Positions 17,101-23,898 of a DNA stretch of 36,226 nt are shown here, one piece after another (the first letter of the stretch is position 1; every line of letters starts with the position of its first letter). The stretch covers positions 1 through 36,226 of the forward strand of contig JAICUQ010000015.1 in assembly GCA_025935755.1 (NCBI GenBank), given 5' to 3'. The position numbers and the translations under genes are program-made. The notes below the pieces were generated by a model. That model saw only the letters and a program-made list of their open reading frames with translations, was not told the origin of the DNA and did not search any database. Source of the DNA: Chthoniobacterales bacterium. GTDB lineage: Bacteria; Verrucomicrobiota; Verrucomicrobiia; Chthoniobacterales; UBA10450.

Positions 17101-17225
17101 TTGATCATCAGCCTCCGGAGACGGAAGTAATCGCATCGGGCACAAGTTGTCGCCATCAAATCAGCGACCTAACAAGTGCCCGGCCGAAACACATGGCTGA
17201 GCTTTTGGCGGAAGCTCTCCCATAG
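14148..17225 (+). CDS. FAD-linked oxidase/Fe-S fusion dehydrogenase (YdiJ/GlcD-GlpC type)
   Basis: The 1025-residue protein joins a flavin dehydrogenase to an Fe-S electron-transfer half. Residues about 30-270 form the FAD-binding PCMH domain (TPRGAGTSLVGNAIG, then GGMIANNSSGARCPIYGTT). The FAD-oxidase C-terminal domain follows, with SLSAEHGVGIART. Two 4Fe-4S motifs follow (CNGCGGC near 562, CLSCKGCTPECP near 640). Two cysteine-rich CCG modules end the protein (RSCCGRPAFSQG and TACCGMAGAFG). The closest functional guess is oxidation of a 2-hydroxyacid such as D-2-hydroxyglutarate or D-lactate, with electrons going to quinone. Three repeat-derived in-frame inserts (near residues 334-345, 614-625 and 740-785) are unusual. 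The gene stands alone on the plus strand. Confidence 0.9.
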   Translation: MNSAHQRRIRQTGCEARFDDLTRQLYSTDASIYQIHPAGVAFPRTTDQASVVIRAIADGGFSITPRGAGTSLVGNAIGEGMVVDFSRYNRQITDLDLEKRSVRVGAGVVLDQLNEFLNPHGFCFGPDVATSSRATLGGMIANNSSGARCPIYGTTADHVISLEIVLGDGRVEKIGIDHESLGCERTKIEELVRAASSEMAERWPAGLMKRWPGYGIERFLRAPNDLTNILAGSEGTLAAIFSAELKISPLPREKGLGLIFFASAAEAMQATVDLLDLKPAAIEHIDRPLFDGTRGQLQFQAARDLLELDTKPCESILIVEFYDCENARTRLGLQSGSAAAASHSKSSVGERLSTLQSKKLGLRTKIITDLAQMNMVWSVRKSGLSLLTGCIGPAKPVAFIEDAAVRPAQLPEYVRGLQSIMEPLGLTASYYGHAASGLLHVRPVLDLHTAADLKKFRQVADETSALVRQFKGSLSAEHGVGIARTEYMRDQLGDQLLQVMREIKLAFDPKNVFNPGKIFADGRHKIDSHLRENFTRPLELSFEPLLAFAFKDRSFTGNLEQCNGCGGCLKQSGIMCPTFIATHDEAMSTRGRANIIRAALEHGFGMRVDVRAFESGPAAAGSPHSGDPLKSAELDAALSNCLSCKGCTPECPSNVNLALLKAEMLHARWRRDGLPLRERILSNVDLLGKLGCIMPGVTNRFLDSKSVRLAMEKTIGISRQRSLPRYASERFDKWFAKRLGSAGAVPAVSRASRDTLGSASSRRFGAKTQVFGEAPKTAGEAPAVPRRGQVILWDDTFVRYHEPHIGIAAVKVLEALGFEVSLVKNRSCCGRPAFSQGNLDYAAQLSRYNVEILSSFHYSNTPILFLEPSCWSMFVEDYRELNIANAEDVAERCFLFEKFVDDLLAREPEAIRFNESRNRSIVIHPHCHAKSITSPAFMRRLAERLPGTKARILDTACCGMAGAFGALAEKYDLSVQIAQRLIDQIDHQPPETEVIASGTSCRHQISDLTSARPKHMAELLAEALP
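15148..15183. repeat. In-frame dispersed repeat, copy 1
   Basis: AAAGCGGTTCCGCAGCCGCG followed by GCATCGCACTCC encodes QSGSAAAASHSK at about residue 334 of the FAD dehydrogenase. A second copy lies 840 bp downstream in the same gene and in the same frame (15988-16022). Confidence 0.65.
15988..16022. repeat. In-frame dispersed repeat, copy 2
   Basis: AAAGCGGTCCCGCAGCCGCG followed by GGATCGCCGCACTCC encodes ESGPAAAGSPHS between the two 4Fe-4S motifs. It differs from copy 1 at two or three bases plus a 2-nt length difference. Each copy sits at a surface-loop-like position. Confidence 0.65.
16364..16502. repeat. 139-bp compound palindrome inserted in frame
   Basis: The outer arms of about 27 bp (16364-16390, GGGGAGCGCGGGTGCC..., and 16476-16502, ...GGCGCCCGCGGTCCCC) are inverted copies with only a few mismatches. 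Inside lies a perfect stem CGGGAGC/GCTCCCG with a GCAA loop (16415-16432). The element encodes a low-complexity Ala/Ser/Arg/Gly stretch at residues about 740-785, between the 4Fe-4S region and the first CCG module. Confidence 0.75.
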
Positions 17226-17316
17226 TGGCAGTCGGGACGGCTGCAACTCTGAAAACCTTTCGAAGGATAGCGGCGCCCGGGGTTATGGCCAGCTAAGTCG
17301 CACAGAACCTCGTGCC

Positions 17317-17341
17317 GCGCACACGCGGAGACGGCGTGCGC
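17317..17341. repeat. Palindrome at the convergent junction
   Basis: GCGCACACGC (17317-17326) and GCGTGCGC (17334-17341) form an imperfect hairpin just before the ccoP-like stop codon, read from the other side. The 120-bp gap between the FAD dehydrogenase and the ccoP-like gene holds no gene. The hairpin has no T-run, so it is more likely a dispersed repeat than a terminator. Confidence 0.4.
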
Positions 17342-17345
17342 TACT

Positions 17346-18119
17346 CTACGGTTTTGGTGGTGCTGCGGGTTTTGCGGCTTCGCCGGGCTTCGGCGGGGCG
17401 CCTCCAGCTGGCGCTGAACCGCCCGGAAGATCTTCATCGGGCACAGCCAGGATGTCGTGCTCGGTGAACGATTCAGTGCGGCTAGCCAACTCTTTCCGCA
17501 GCGCGGCAATTTGCTCAGGCGTCACGGGACTCGCATTGTTGCCCCACTCGCTACGCTCGTACGTGAGGACGTCAGCAATTTTCTGGTCGGTCAACGTCTT
17601 GTCCCACGGTTGCATCACAGCCGTGCCGAATTGTTGGCCTTTAACTGTGACTGGACCTTGCAAGCCTTTAAGGACAATCATCGCGGGACGCCGCGACCCG
17701 CCGGTTGTAAATTCTGAACCAGCAAGCGGCGGATATTGACCGGCAACTCCAAGACCATTGGCTTGATGACAGGTCTGACAATTCGCCGCGAAAACTTTTT
17801 TGCCACGATCATGCGGCGAAAGTTCAACTTGTTCACCACCAGCCGGTCCCCCTGCCACTGCTTTTTTCGGTGCCGGCGGCGAACCCATCGGATCGAGTCC
17901 GCCGCTTGTGAAATTTCCCGAGAAACGGCCGAGGTATGCGCCGCCAAAGAAAATCGCCAGGCCGTAGATCGCGATTAGCCATATTGAAAGCGGCTCTGCG
18001 CCCACACGAGGTTCGCGTTTTTCGCGCCTGACGGCTGCATGCACCTGTTGCACGTCGGATTGTTCGCCATAATCCATCCCCTGCCCTGTGCGCGGCGACA
18101 TTTTTGGTTCGTCGTTCAT
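17346..18119 (-). CDS. Mono-haem membrane cytochrome c (CcoP-like)
   Basis: The 257-residue protein has a soluble, charged N-terminus, one membrane helix (about residues 44-62) and a periplasmic class I cytochrome c domain with one haem motif, CQTCH (114-118), and a likely axial Met169 in AVMQPW. True CcoP subunits usually have two haems, so this is a reduced form. The last 30 residues are Pro/Ala/Gly-rich. It is the last gene of the act-cco operon, 7 bp after the ccoO-like gene, and probably passes electrons from the complex to an oxidase or soluble cytochrome. The fold call is firm and the complex membership is inferred from position. Confidence 0.85.
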   Translation of the reverse strand: MNDEPKMSPRTGQGMDYGEQSDVQQVHAAVRREKREPRVGAEPLSIWLIAIYGLAIFFGGAYLGRFSGNFTSGGLDPMGSPPAPKKAVAGGPAGGEQVELSPHDRGKKVFAANCQTCHQANGLGVAGQYPPLAGSEFTTGGSRRPAMIVLKGLQGPVTVKGQQFGTAVMQPWDKTLTDQKIADVLTYERSEWGNNASPVTPEQIAALRKELASRTESFTEHDILAVPDEDLPGGSAPAGGAPPKPGEAAKPAAPPKP

Positions 18120-18126
18120 TGCGTCG

Positions 18127-19326
18127 TCATTTAGGAGCAGCAGGCGATCCTCCCGCTGGGGGAGCCGGTGAAGCAGCTGGCGCCGCTGGCGAAGAAGCTC
18201 CTCCAGCTGCAGGTGCGCCAGTTACTGATCTGACATCTTTCAATGGATGAGATTGATTAAGCCCCATCAAATAAGCCACCACACATTTTGCATCGAACGT
18301 GGGAACAATCTCCCACCCGTCCGGTGGAGCATCGGCGCCGGAAAGTTGCAACGCCTCCGCTGAACGCTCTCCGGTTATCCGTCTTTTTCGGTAAAGAAAC
18401 CGGTACGACGGCATGTTCGAATCAGGATTGATGCTGCGGGGCGCATATAAATGAACATGATGCCACGCCGCAGAATACATCGGCGGCAGACCCGCTGTTT
18501 GGATGGGCCACGGAGCGCCGGGAGTTTGCGCGCTGGGTGCAACAGGACTGCTTCCTCCGGGAGTAGTATTCGCCATCTGTCCAGGTGATGGCGAAGCAAC
18601 TCCGGTGCGCTGTCCCGGCGGCGCTGGCGAGGTGTGCACCACACCCGAAGTGGCAGGCGTCGGCGCAGGCGATGTCGCCAACACTGTTGCGGGCGAGCTG
18701 GCCGGCGATGCAGCGGGCGCGGTCGCAGGAGAGCTGGCTGGCGACGCAGCTGGCGCCGTCGCAGGTGAACTCCCAGGCGAACCGGCGGGTGCTGTTCCCG
18801 GCGAACTGCCTGATGAAGGTGATGTTGCAGGTGCTGCAGCGGCAGGGGCTGCAGCGGCAGGTGCTGCGCCAGCAGCAGGTCCAGCGGCAGCGGCAGTCGT
18901 AGCGGCAGCGGCTTGAGCTGCCGGACTTGCTCCTCCTGCAGACGCCGGTGATTCTTCGGGCGCCGGCGCGCGCGCGCCAATGTTTGCTAGGTCCTGGCCC
19001 ATTCGCATTTTTCCGAGAAATACCGGACGATCAAAAATGTAATCTCGCGGCGCACTCCGACGATCTCCCCATTTTCGCTCGATGTCGTTGGCGATGTAAT
19101 CGGCGCGGATTTGCTGGCTGTGACAATAGACGCAGCCGTTTGCCGCATAAACGTGTGCGCCCCGCTGGAACATTCCCGATTGTGGACGCGGATAAATGTC
19201 CGTGCCCTCTTCGTCAGATTCGGGATTGAGACTTCCGATTTGCCAGTTCGGGATGACCGTCAGACCGACCCAGGAAAAGGCGAACGTTCCGAAGATTCCA
19301 AGGAAAAGGGGAGCGAGTCCTTTCAT
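18127..19326 (-). CDS. CcoO-like mono-haem cytochrome c with a long low-complexity insertion
   Basis: The 399-residue protein has an N-terminal membrane helix (about residues 4-24) and the start of a FixO/CcoO domain: haem motif CVYCH at 65-69, then RADYIANDIERKWGDRRSA and GKMRMGQDLANIGAR. The domain resumes at about residue 281 with MYSAAWHHVHLYAPRSINP and NMPSYRF (likely axial Met305). Residues about 121-280 between them are an Ala/Pro/Ser/Thr-rich stretch that normal CcoO lacks. A Pro/Ala tail closes the protein. The start is the ATG at 19326, which overlaps the ccoN-like TGA by one base; a TTG just upstream is less likely. Confidence 0.88.
   Translation of the reverse strand: MKGLAPLFLGIFGTFAFSWVGLTVIPNWQIGSLNPESDEEGTDIYPRPQSGMFQRGAHVYAANGCVYCHSQQIRADYIANDIERKWGDRRSAPRDYIFDRPVFLGKMRMGQDLANIGARAPAPEESPASAGGASPAAQAAAATTAAAAGPAAGAAPAAAAPAAAAPATSPSSGSSPGTAPAGSPGSSPATAPAASPASSPATAPAASPASSPATVLATSPAPTPATSGVVHTSPAPPGQRTGVASPSPGQMANTTPGGSSPVAPSAQTPGAPWPIQTAGLPPMYSAAWHHVHLYAPRSINPDSNMPSYRFLYRKRRITGERSAEALQLSGADAPPDGWEIVPTFDAKCVVAYLMGLNQSHPLKDVRSVTGAPAAGGASSPAAPAASPAPPAGGSPAAPK
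18692..18835. repeat. 36-bp tandem repeat inside the ccoO-like gene
   Basis: Four successive 36-bp units start at 18692, 18728, 18764 and 18800, the first two nearly identical (GGCGAGCTGGCCGGCGATGC and GGAGAGCTGGCTGGCGACGC). On the coding strand they give SPASSPATAPAA-type repeats. Shorter Ala-coding repeats follow to about 18930. The array is in frame and likely varies in length between strains. Confidence 0.8.
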
Positions 19327-20804
19327 CAATGGCCTCCAGATGTCTCGGCTTCAACCGGGTTGAGAAACGTCGGAACCGTCGATGTGCGCCCCAATCCCAG
19401 CAGCATCAGACCAAAATGATATGCGAAAATGAAATGCGCGACCGTCAGCAGAATGCCGGATATGCTGCGTCCGCGAAGATATGGCAATACCGTTTGGATG
19501 CTTTCGCTGAATGGCAGCGCCGGGTTTTGCATATCCGCGCCTTGAAGGAATCCACCAGCGAGAAGCATGAGCGTCATCAAGCCGATCCCGTAGGCTGATG
19601 CCCAGAAATGAAGTTTAATTAGTGATGCGGAACGCCATTCACGGCCAACCAGTCGCGGAACGATGTAGTACATCGAACCGAAAATCGTCATCGTAAAAAA
19701 GGCGTACAGACCCAGGTGCGAATACGCAATGCTCACCTGCGTGAAATCCACGTATCTGGCAACTGACCGGAGGGAGATTAAGAGGCCGATCAGACTAAAG
19801 ACCGTGTACGACATGGCGCCGAATACGGTGAACCGGAGGGTCGGACTATATCGCAGCAAGGGGAAATAACCTTGCATCGTCAAATGATGATTGAGCCCGA
19901 TAGTTGCCACGGGAATCATCGTTAGGATTGTCGCGGCGATGCTTGCCGTAATCATCCACGCCGGAAACGGACCGTCCACCAGTCGCGTCATCCCGGTCCA
20001 GCTGGAAAAAAGCGCGTACGTCCAGAAACCGATGGTTGCCAGGTGATAACTATACACCGGGCGACCGATCACTTTGGGAATCATGTAATACGCCGTGCCC
20101 AGAGCGATCGCGCCGAACCAAAGAAATAACAGATTGTTGGCGTACCACCAGGTGATTGCTGCCTGCAGGACTCCCTGCAGTGGGACGACAAAAAGCATCA
20201 ATTGTCCGGCTGCATACAGCCATGGAAACCAGAGGAAGGCGCCAAGCAAAAACCATTGCGTGATGTAAATTTGGTCGCCGCGCCGATGCCGAAACATGAG
20301 CACCGCCCAGGAAGCCATAAGCGTGTAAGCGACAAACAGAATGACGGCTACATAGCGCGGAAACTCGAGCCACTGAAAACCAGTGCTATCGCCGAGAAGG
20401 ATTGCACATACGCCTATCAGCACGCCCAGGTTCCAGAATGCGCCGCCGGCTGCGAGCAACAGTGGAAATCGCAAGGTCGTCCGGCACAATCTTGCCATCA
20501 ACCAAACGGCCGTGCCCATTCCGGCCATTGAGCCCCAACCGTAAACCATCATGTTCATGTGAACCGGACGCAGCCGGCCCCATGTCAGAAGACCCATACC
20601 TCCAAACAGGTCGGGCCAATGCAACCCGAAGGAGACAAGCATCGCCAAAACTGTTCCAAGAATCAGCCACGCCACGGCCGAGGTATAAAACAGCAACACT
20701 GGTATCCGCGTCGACGCATCGATATATGCGCGCTCCAGTTGCTCGGTGTCGCCGGCTGCAACGGAAACAGCCGGTTCTTTGAGTGGAATTCCAGTAGTAT
20801 TCAT
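19326..20804 (-). CDS. CcoN-like haem b membrane protein lacking the oxygen-reduction site
   Basis: The 492-residue, roughly 12-helix protein clearly matches cbb3 subunit I: GRLRPVHMN holds the low-spin haem ligand His82, and YYMIPKVIGRPVYSYHL matches the usual YYFVPK...RPVYSYRL. However, the CuB ligand in WWYGHN is changed to WWYANN (Asn223), the CuB pair in WAGPHH is changed to WTGMTR (Thr273, Arg274), and the high-spin haem ligand in GHVHSG is changed to AYSHLG (Tyr361, with His363 kept for the low-spin haem). The conserved Glu in the FEGPMMS helix is Ile. It should therefore bind one low-spin haem b but not reduce oxygen. It follows the act genes and is coupled to the ccoO-like gene. Reference motifs are recalled from known CcoN sequences. 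Confidence 0.9.
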   Translation of the reverse strand: MNTTGIPLKEPAVSVAAGDTEQLERAYIDASTRIPVLLFYTSAVAWLILGTVLAMLVSFGLHWPDLFGGMGLLTWGRLRPVHMNMMVYGWGSMAGMGTAVWLMARLCRTTLRFPLLLAAGGAFWNLGVLIGVCAILLGDSTGFQWLEFPRYVAVILFVAYTLMASWAVLMFRHRRGDQIYITQWFLLGAFLWFPWLYAAGQLMLFVVPLQGVLQAAITWWYANNLLFLWFGAIALGTAYYMIPKVIGRPVYSYHLATIGFWTYALFSSWTGMTRLVDGPFPAWMITASIAATILTMIPVATIGLNHHLTMQGYFPLLRYSPTLRFTVFGAMSYTVFSLIGLLISLRSVARYVDFTQVSIAYSHLGLYAFFTMTIFGSMYYIVPRLVGREWRSASLIKLHFWASAYGIGLMTLMLLAGGFLQGADMQNPALPFSESIQTVLPYLRGRSISGILLTVAHFIFAYHFGLMLLGLGRTSTVPTFLNPVEAETSGGH

Positions 20805-20833
20805 TCAGCTTGCGCAGTCAAAATGCTCTGTGT

Positions 20834-21370
20834 TCATGGCGTAGCCGCTGGCGCAGGTGAGGCAGGGGCCGGTGACGATGGTTGGGTTGAAGGAGGTGAC
20901 GCAGCACCCTTTGCCGCGGGAGATCCGGCAGGCGCATTTGCCTGAGCAGGCTGTGCCGCGGGCTGCTGCTGATGAGAAGCCGGCGCGGGCGACTCTCCAG
21001 CGGGCGGCGCTGCCGCTGGCGCGACCTGCGCAGGCGGCGTGGCAATCGGTCCTGCCGGGGCCGGCTTTTGTTGCGCCAAATCAGCAACTGTAAGTTCCAT
21101 CGCGCGATCGATTGGGATTCGCGCAATGCCTTTGTTCTTATCGACCCAGGCGTAGGTCGTGAGGTCCTTTTGTGTTTCTTCATTCAACGCCTTCAATCTT
21201 TCCATTCGCTTCTTTGCGCGGCTTTCTTCGTAATCACTTGAGCGCGGCGAAGGTCCGATCACCGCGAACACGATGAGACCAAACAAGACAAACAGAAACA
21301 CAACGCCGAGCCAGGTGGAGAATGGCGCGTGAGAGTAGGCAATGGTGCGAGCTGATTGCGTGTCGGCCAT
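20834..21370 (-). CDS. Single-helix membrane protein between actF and the ccoN-like gene
   Basis: Starting at the ATG at 21370, the 178-residue protein has one membrane helix (about residues 18-40), a charged helical segment (EESRAKKRMERLKALNEET) and a compact conserved-looking motif, WVDKNKGIARIPIDRAMEL. The last 80 residues are a Pro/Ala/Gln-rich tail. The ATG is preferred over an upstream in-frame start within actF; it lies one base after the actF stop. I do not recognise a named family. Its position suggests a subunit or assembly factor joining alternative complex III to the ccoNOP-like module, which is an inference. Confidence 0.75.
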   Translation of the reverse strand: MADTQSARTIAYSHAPFSTWLGVVFLFVLFGLIVFAVIGPSPRSSDYEESRAKKRMERLKALNEETQKDLTTYAWVDKNKGIARIPIDRAMELTVADLAQQKPAPAGPIATPPAQVAPAAAPPAGESPAPASHQQQPAAQPAQANAPAGSPAAKGAASPPSTQPSSPAPASPAPAATP

Positions 21371-21371
21371 T

Positions 21372-22574
21372 TCAGTTGACGGTGGTAAGAGATTCAATCA
21401 GACGCGGATCCCGGACCGGGAACAGCGAAGTTTTCGCGACGACTCGCAGGTAAACGAACCCGAGCGTCGTACCGATCGCGATCAGACAAATCAAATCCCA
21501 GATGCTCACGTGCACGCCCGTTCCGTGTAACGCAGGTAAAACGATCAGATACATGTCCAGCATCTGCATGAAAATCATCCAGGCGGCCAGAATACTGAGC
21601 TGGTGCGGATTTTTCTTGATCGAGCGCATCAACAAAATCGCAAACGGCACAAAGAACCGGCCGATGACCAGAAGCATGCTGAGTACCCACCACGATTGCG
21701 TGTTTCGTGTTAGGAAGAATTGGGTCTCCTCCGGGATGTTTGCATACCAGATGAGCATGTACTGGCCGAAGCCGATGTAGGCCCAGAAAATGCAGAACGC
21801 CAGCATCCATTTTCCCATGATGTGGTAGTGCTCGAGGGTGACGATCCCTTTGAGGTAACCCGCTTGTTGCAAAGCGGCGATCACCAGCACCAGCAACGCC
21901 ATCGAACTGCCCGCTGTCCCTGCAAAGATGTAGACGCCGAACATGGTTGAAAACCATCGGAAGTTGAGGCTCATCATCCAGTCGAACGCGCCAAACGTCA
22001 GACACATAGCAAACAACGGCAGACTGATGAACGACACCCGGCGCATCCAGATCGTGAACAGCGGATTTCCGTCTTTATCCTGGCGCGAGGAATATCTCCG
22101 CAGCAAGAGTGACGCGATAATCCAGAAAGCAAAAAAGATAATCGCGCGGATCAAAAACCAATGAAGATTGAGATACGCGCGCTTGAGATCCAGATTTGGC
22201 GCGCGCCCGGGAGGAATCACCATCCACGAGTAGAGATGGTCTCGCAGCAGCAAAATCGGGATAAAAAGGATTGCCAGCACGCCTAACAAGACTGCGATAT
22301 TTTCCAGTTGCCGGCGCACCACCACCGACCAGTCGGCGTCCGTTGCGTGGTGAACAATCGTCCAGAAGAAGCAGCCTGCGCACAGCGTAAAGAAGAACAC
22401 GAACGCAAACAGCCAGGAGTAGCTGAATTGATGCGGATTCACCAATGCGCCCACCAGACAGAGCACCAGGCTCACAACGGCAATCACACCGAGCAGAGTA
22501 GAAAGTCCTGTAAATCGACGACTGTCGAAGTATTCGCCTTCTGGCATTGGTGGTGTGTGTAAACGCTCGCTCAT
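21372..22574 (-). CDS. actF: Alternative complex III subunit ActF (quinone-binding membrane subunit)
   Basis: The 400-residue protein has about ten membrane helices and no cysteine haem motif. It starts SERLHTPPMPEGEYFDSRRF and has conserved-looking loops LYSWMVIPPGRAPNLDLKRAYLN and LEHYHIMGKWMLAFCIFWAY. ActF is a paralogue of ActC within the NrfD-like group and belongs to the membrane part of the quinol:cytochrome c oxidoreductase. Its ATG overlaps the actE stop by 4 bp (ATGA). The order actABCDEF is the usual one for this complex and makes the call firm. Confidence 0.88.
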   Translation of the reverse strand: MSERLHTPPMPEGEYFDSRRFTGLSTLLGVIAVVSLVLCLVGALVNPHQFSYSWLFAFVFFFTLCAGCFFWTIVHHATDADWSVVVRRQLENIAVLLGVLAILFIPILLLRDHLYSWMVIPPGRAPNLDLKRAYLNLHWFLIRAIIFFAFWIIASLLLRRYSSRQDKDGNPLFTIWMRRVSFISLPLFAMCLTFGAFDWMMSLNFRWFSTMFGVYIFAGTAGSSMALLVLVIAALQQAGYLKGIVTLEHYHIMGKWMLAFCIFWAYIGFGQYMLIWYANIPEETQFFLTRNTQSWWVLSMLLVIGRFFVPFAILLMRSIKKNPHQLSILAAWMIFMQMLDMYLIVLPALHGTGVHVSIWDLICLIAIGTTLGFVYLRVVAKTSLFPVRDPRLIESLTTVN

Positions 22575-23338
22575 TTTGCAGGAGTCGCAGCCGGTGGCGG
22601 TGACGCAGGTTTGTCCATTTCCGCGCGATGATCTTCAGGGACATCGGCAATGGCCGCGTGCTGGCTGCGTTGCAACGCGCGCAGATAGGCGATGATGGCC
22701 CAACGATCCGCCACGACGAGGTTCGGCCCGTAAGGCATCATCGTATTTTTTCCGTTTGTAATCGTGTTGAAAATTTCGCCGTCAGACATTTTGCGGATCC
22801 GATCGTCCTGAAGTGAAATCACGGTCGCAAGGCCGTACTGTTTCGTGATCCCATTGCCTGCAGCCGAAGCACCGTGGCACATCGCGCACGTGATGTTAAA
22901 ACGCTGCTGGCCGCGCTCCATTAACTCGCGCGTGACCGGCAGCGGAATTCCCGTTCCCCATTGGTCGCCCATTTTGCCAGTGTTGAAGTAATCGGTTCCG
23001 GCACTGAATGCGATCCGCATGTGCGCTTCCTCCGGCGCGTCTTCTGTCATACCGGCCGGCGAGCTCACGCTCTGCGCTGTCGGGCCGCCTTCCTCATTAT
23101 GGGCCACGTTGCGGCGAGGCATCTCGTACCCAACTGGAACTGTGCCCGCGACGGGCAAACGCGGACCGCGTCCATCAGCAAAAAAATCAAGCGGCGCCTG
23201 TGCGCGCACCTTTGGTTGCCGAACCATGTCTGGAAAAACTTCCGATGGCGGTTGTGTGCTTTTCTGCCCGCGAAATCCCATGACAGCGACCATCGCGATC
23301 GTGCACAGGATAAAAATAACGAAGAAGCCGCGAAGCAT
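22571..23338 (-). CDS. actE: Alternative complex III subunit ActE (mono-haem cytochrome c)
   Basis: The 255-residue protein has one N-terminal membrane helix or lipid-anchor-like signal (residues about 3-20) and a periplasmic cytochrome c domain with one haem site, CAMCH (151-155), followed by GASAAGNGITKQYG. A plausible axial Met lies in NTMMPYGPNL. The C-terminus ends in a short Pro/Ala tail. ActE takes electrons from ActB/ActA toward the terminal acceptor. It begins 2 bp after actD and overlaps actF by 4 bp. Confidence 0.9.
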   Translation of the reverse strand: MLRGFFVIFILCTIAMVAVMGFRGQKSTQPPSEVFPDMVRQPKVRAQAPLDFFADGRGPRLPVAGTVPVGYEMPRRNVAHNEEGGPTAQSVSSPAGMTEDAPEEAHMRIAFSAGTDYFNTGKMGDQWGTGIPLPVTRELMERGQQRFNITCAMCHGASAAGNGITKQYGLATVISLQDDRIRKMSDGEIFNTITNGKNTMMPYGPNLVVADRWAIIAYLRALQRSQHAAIADVPEDHRAEMDKPASPPPAATPAK

Positions 23339-23340
23339 AT

Positions 23341-23898
23341 TTAGTCCTCGTGCACGACAGTGATGTGCCGCCCCCCAGTTTGCTCCAGCAGTTCGTACAC
23401 GCCGTTCTCGGTAAAGCGCGGATCGTGAGCTTCGATCGCCAGAAAAAATCCGTCATTGGTCACGCGGCTGAACCGGTCCCAGTTGAACATCGGATGATTC
23501 CAGCGCGGCAAACGATTCATGCCTTGCCACGCGAAGAATGCGGCGAACGAGGAGAAAAGGATCGTCAGCTCAAACATGATCGGAAAAAATGCCGGGACGG
23601 TGAAGAAATTGGTCGGTTTCCCATGCACAACGAGCGGATACAGAAAAGATGACGGGCCGAATTCGACTATGACCGCAGTTAGAAATCCCGAGATTCCGCC
23701 AAACAGAACCCAGCCGCTCAACCAGGATTTGCCGAGCCCCATCGCTTCATCCATTCCGTGAATTGGAAATGGCGAAAACACGTCCCATCTGCGGAAGCCA
23801 GCATCGCGCACGCGCTTCGCCGCCTCGTAAAGCGCCGCCGCGCTCGGATATTCCGCGGCCATTGCATACACCTTGTGACCGTAGGGCGTTGTGGTCAT
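23341..23898 (-). CDS. actD: Alternative complex III subunit ActD (DUF3341)
   Basis: The 185-residue protein has the family's N-terminal soluble part ([35 protein letters not shown]) and two membrane helices (about residues 78-98 and 120-142), with a C-terminal soluble tail. It binds no visible cofactor and is a structural subunit of the complex. Its ATG overlaps the actC stop by 4 bp. Confidence 0.92.
   Translation of the reverse strand: MTTTPYGHKVYAMAAEYPSAAALYEAAKRVRDAGFRRWDVFSPFPIHGMDEAMGLGKSWLSGWVLFGGISGFLTAVIVEFGPSSFLYPLVVHGKPTNFFTVPAFFPIMFELTILFSSFAAFFAWQGMNRLPRWNHPMFNWDRFSRVTNDGFFLAIEAHDPRFTENGVYELLEQTGGRHITVVHED

Noticed and set aside
17226-17345. Rho-independent terminator at the convergent junction
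   Set aside because: The palindrome has no T-run on either strand and resembles a dispersed repeat.
18692-18930. Possible CRISPR array
   Set aside because: The 36-bp units are contiguous with no spacers and are in frame with a coding gene.
18375-18980. Open frames in other frames across the ccoO-like insertion (Arg/Leu-rich on the minus strand, Ala/Gly-rich on the plus strand)
   Set aside because: They arise from the GC-rich tandem repeats, which stay open in several frames; only the ccoO frame links two halves of a known domain.
19326-20804. Reading the ccoN-like gene as a normal cbb3 oxidase
   Set aside because: Overall similarity suggests it, but every catalytic metal ligand is replaced while the low-spin haem ligands remain.
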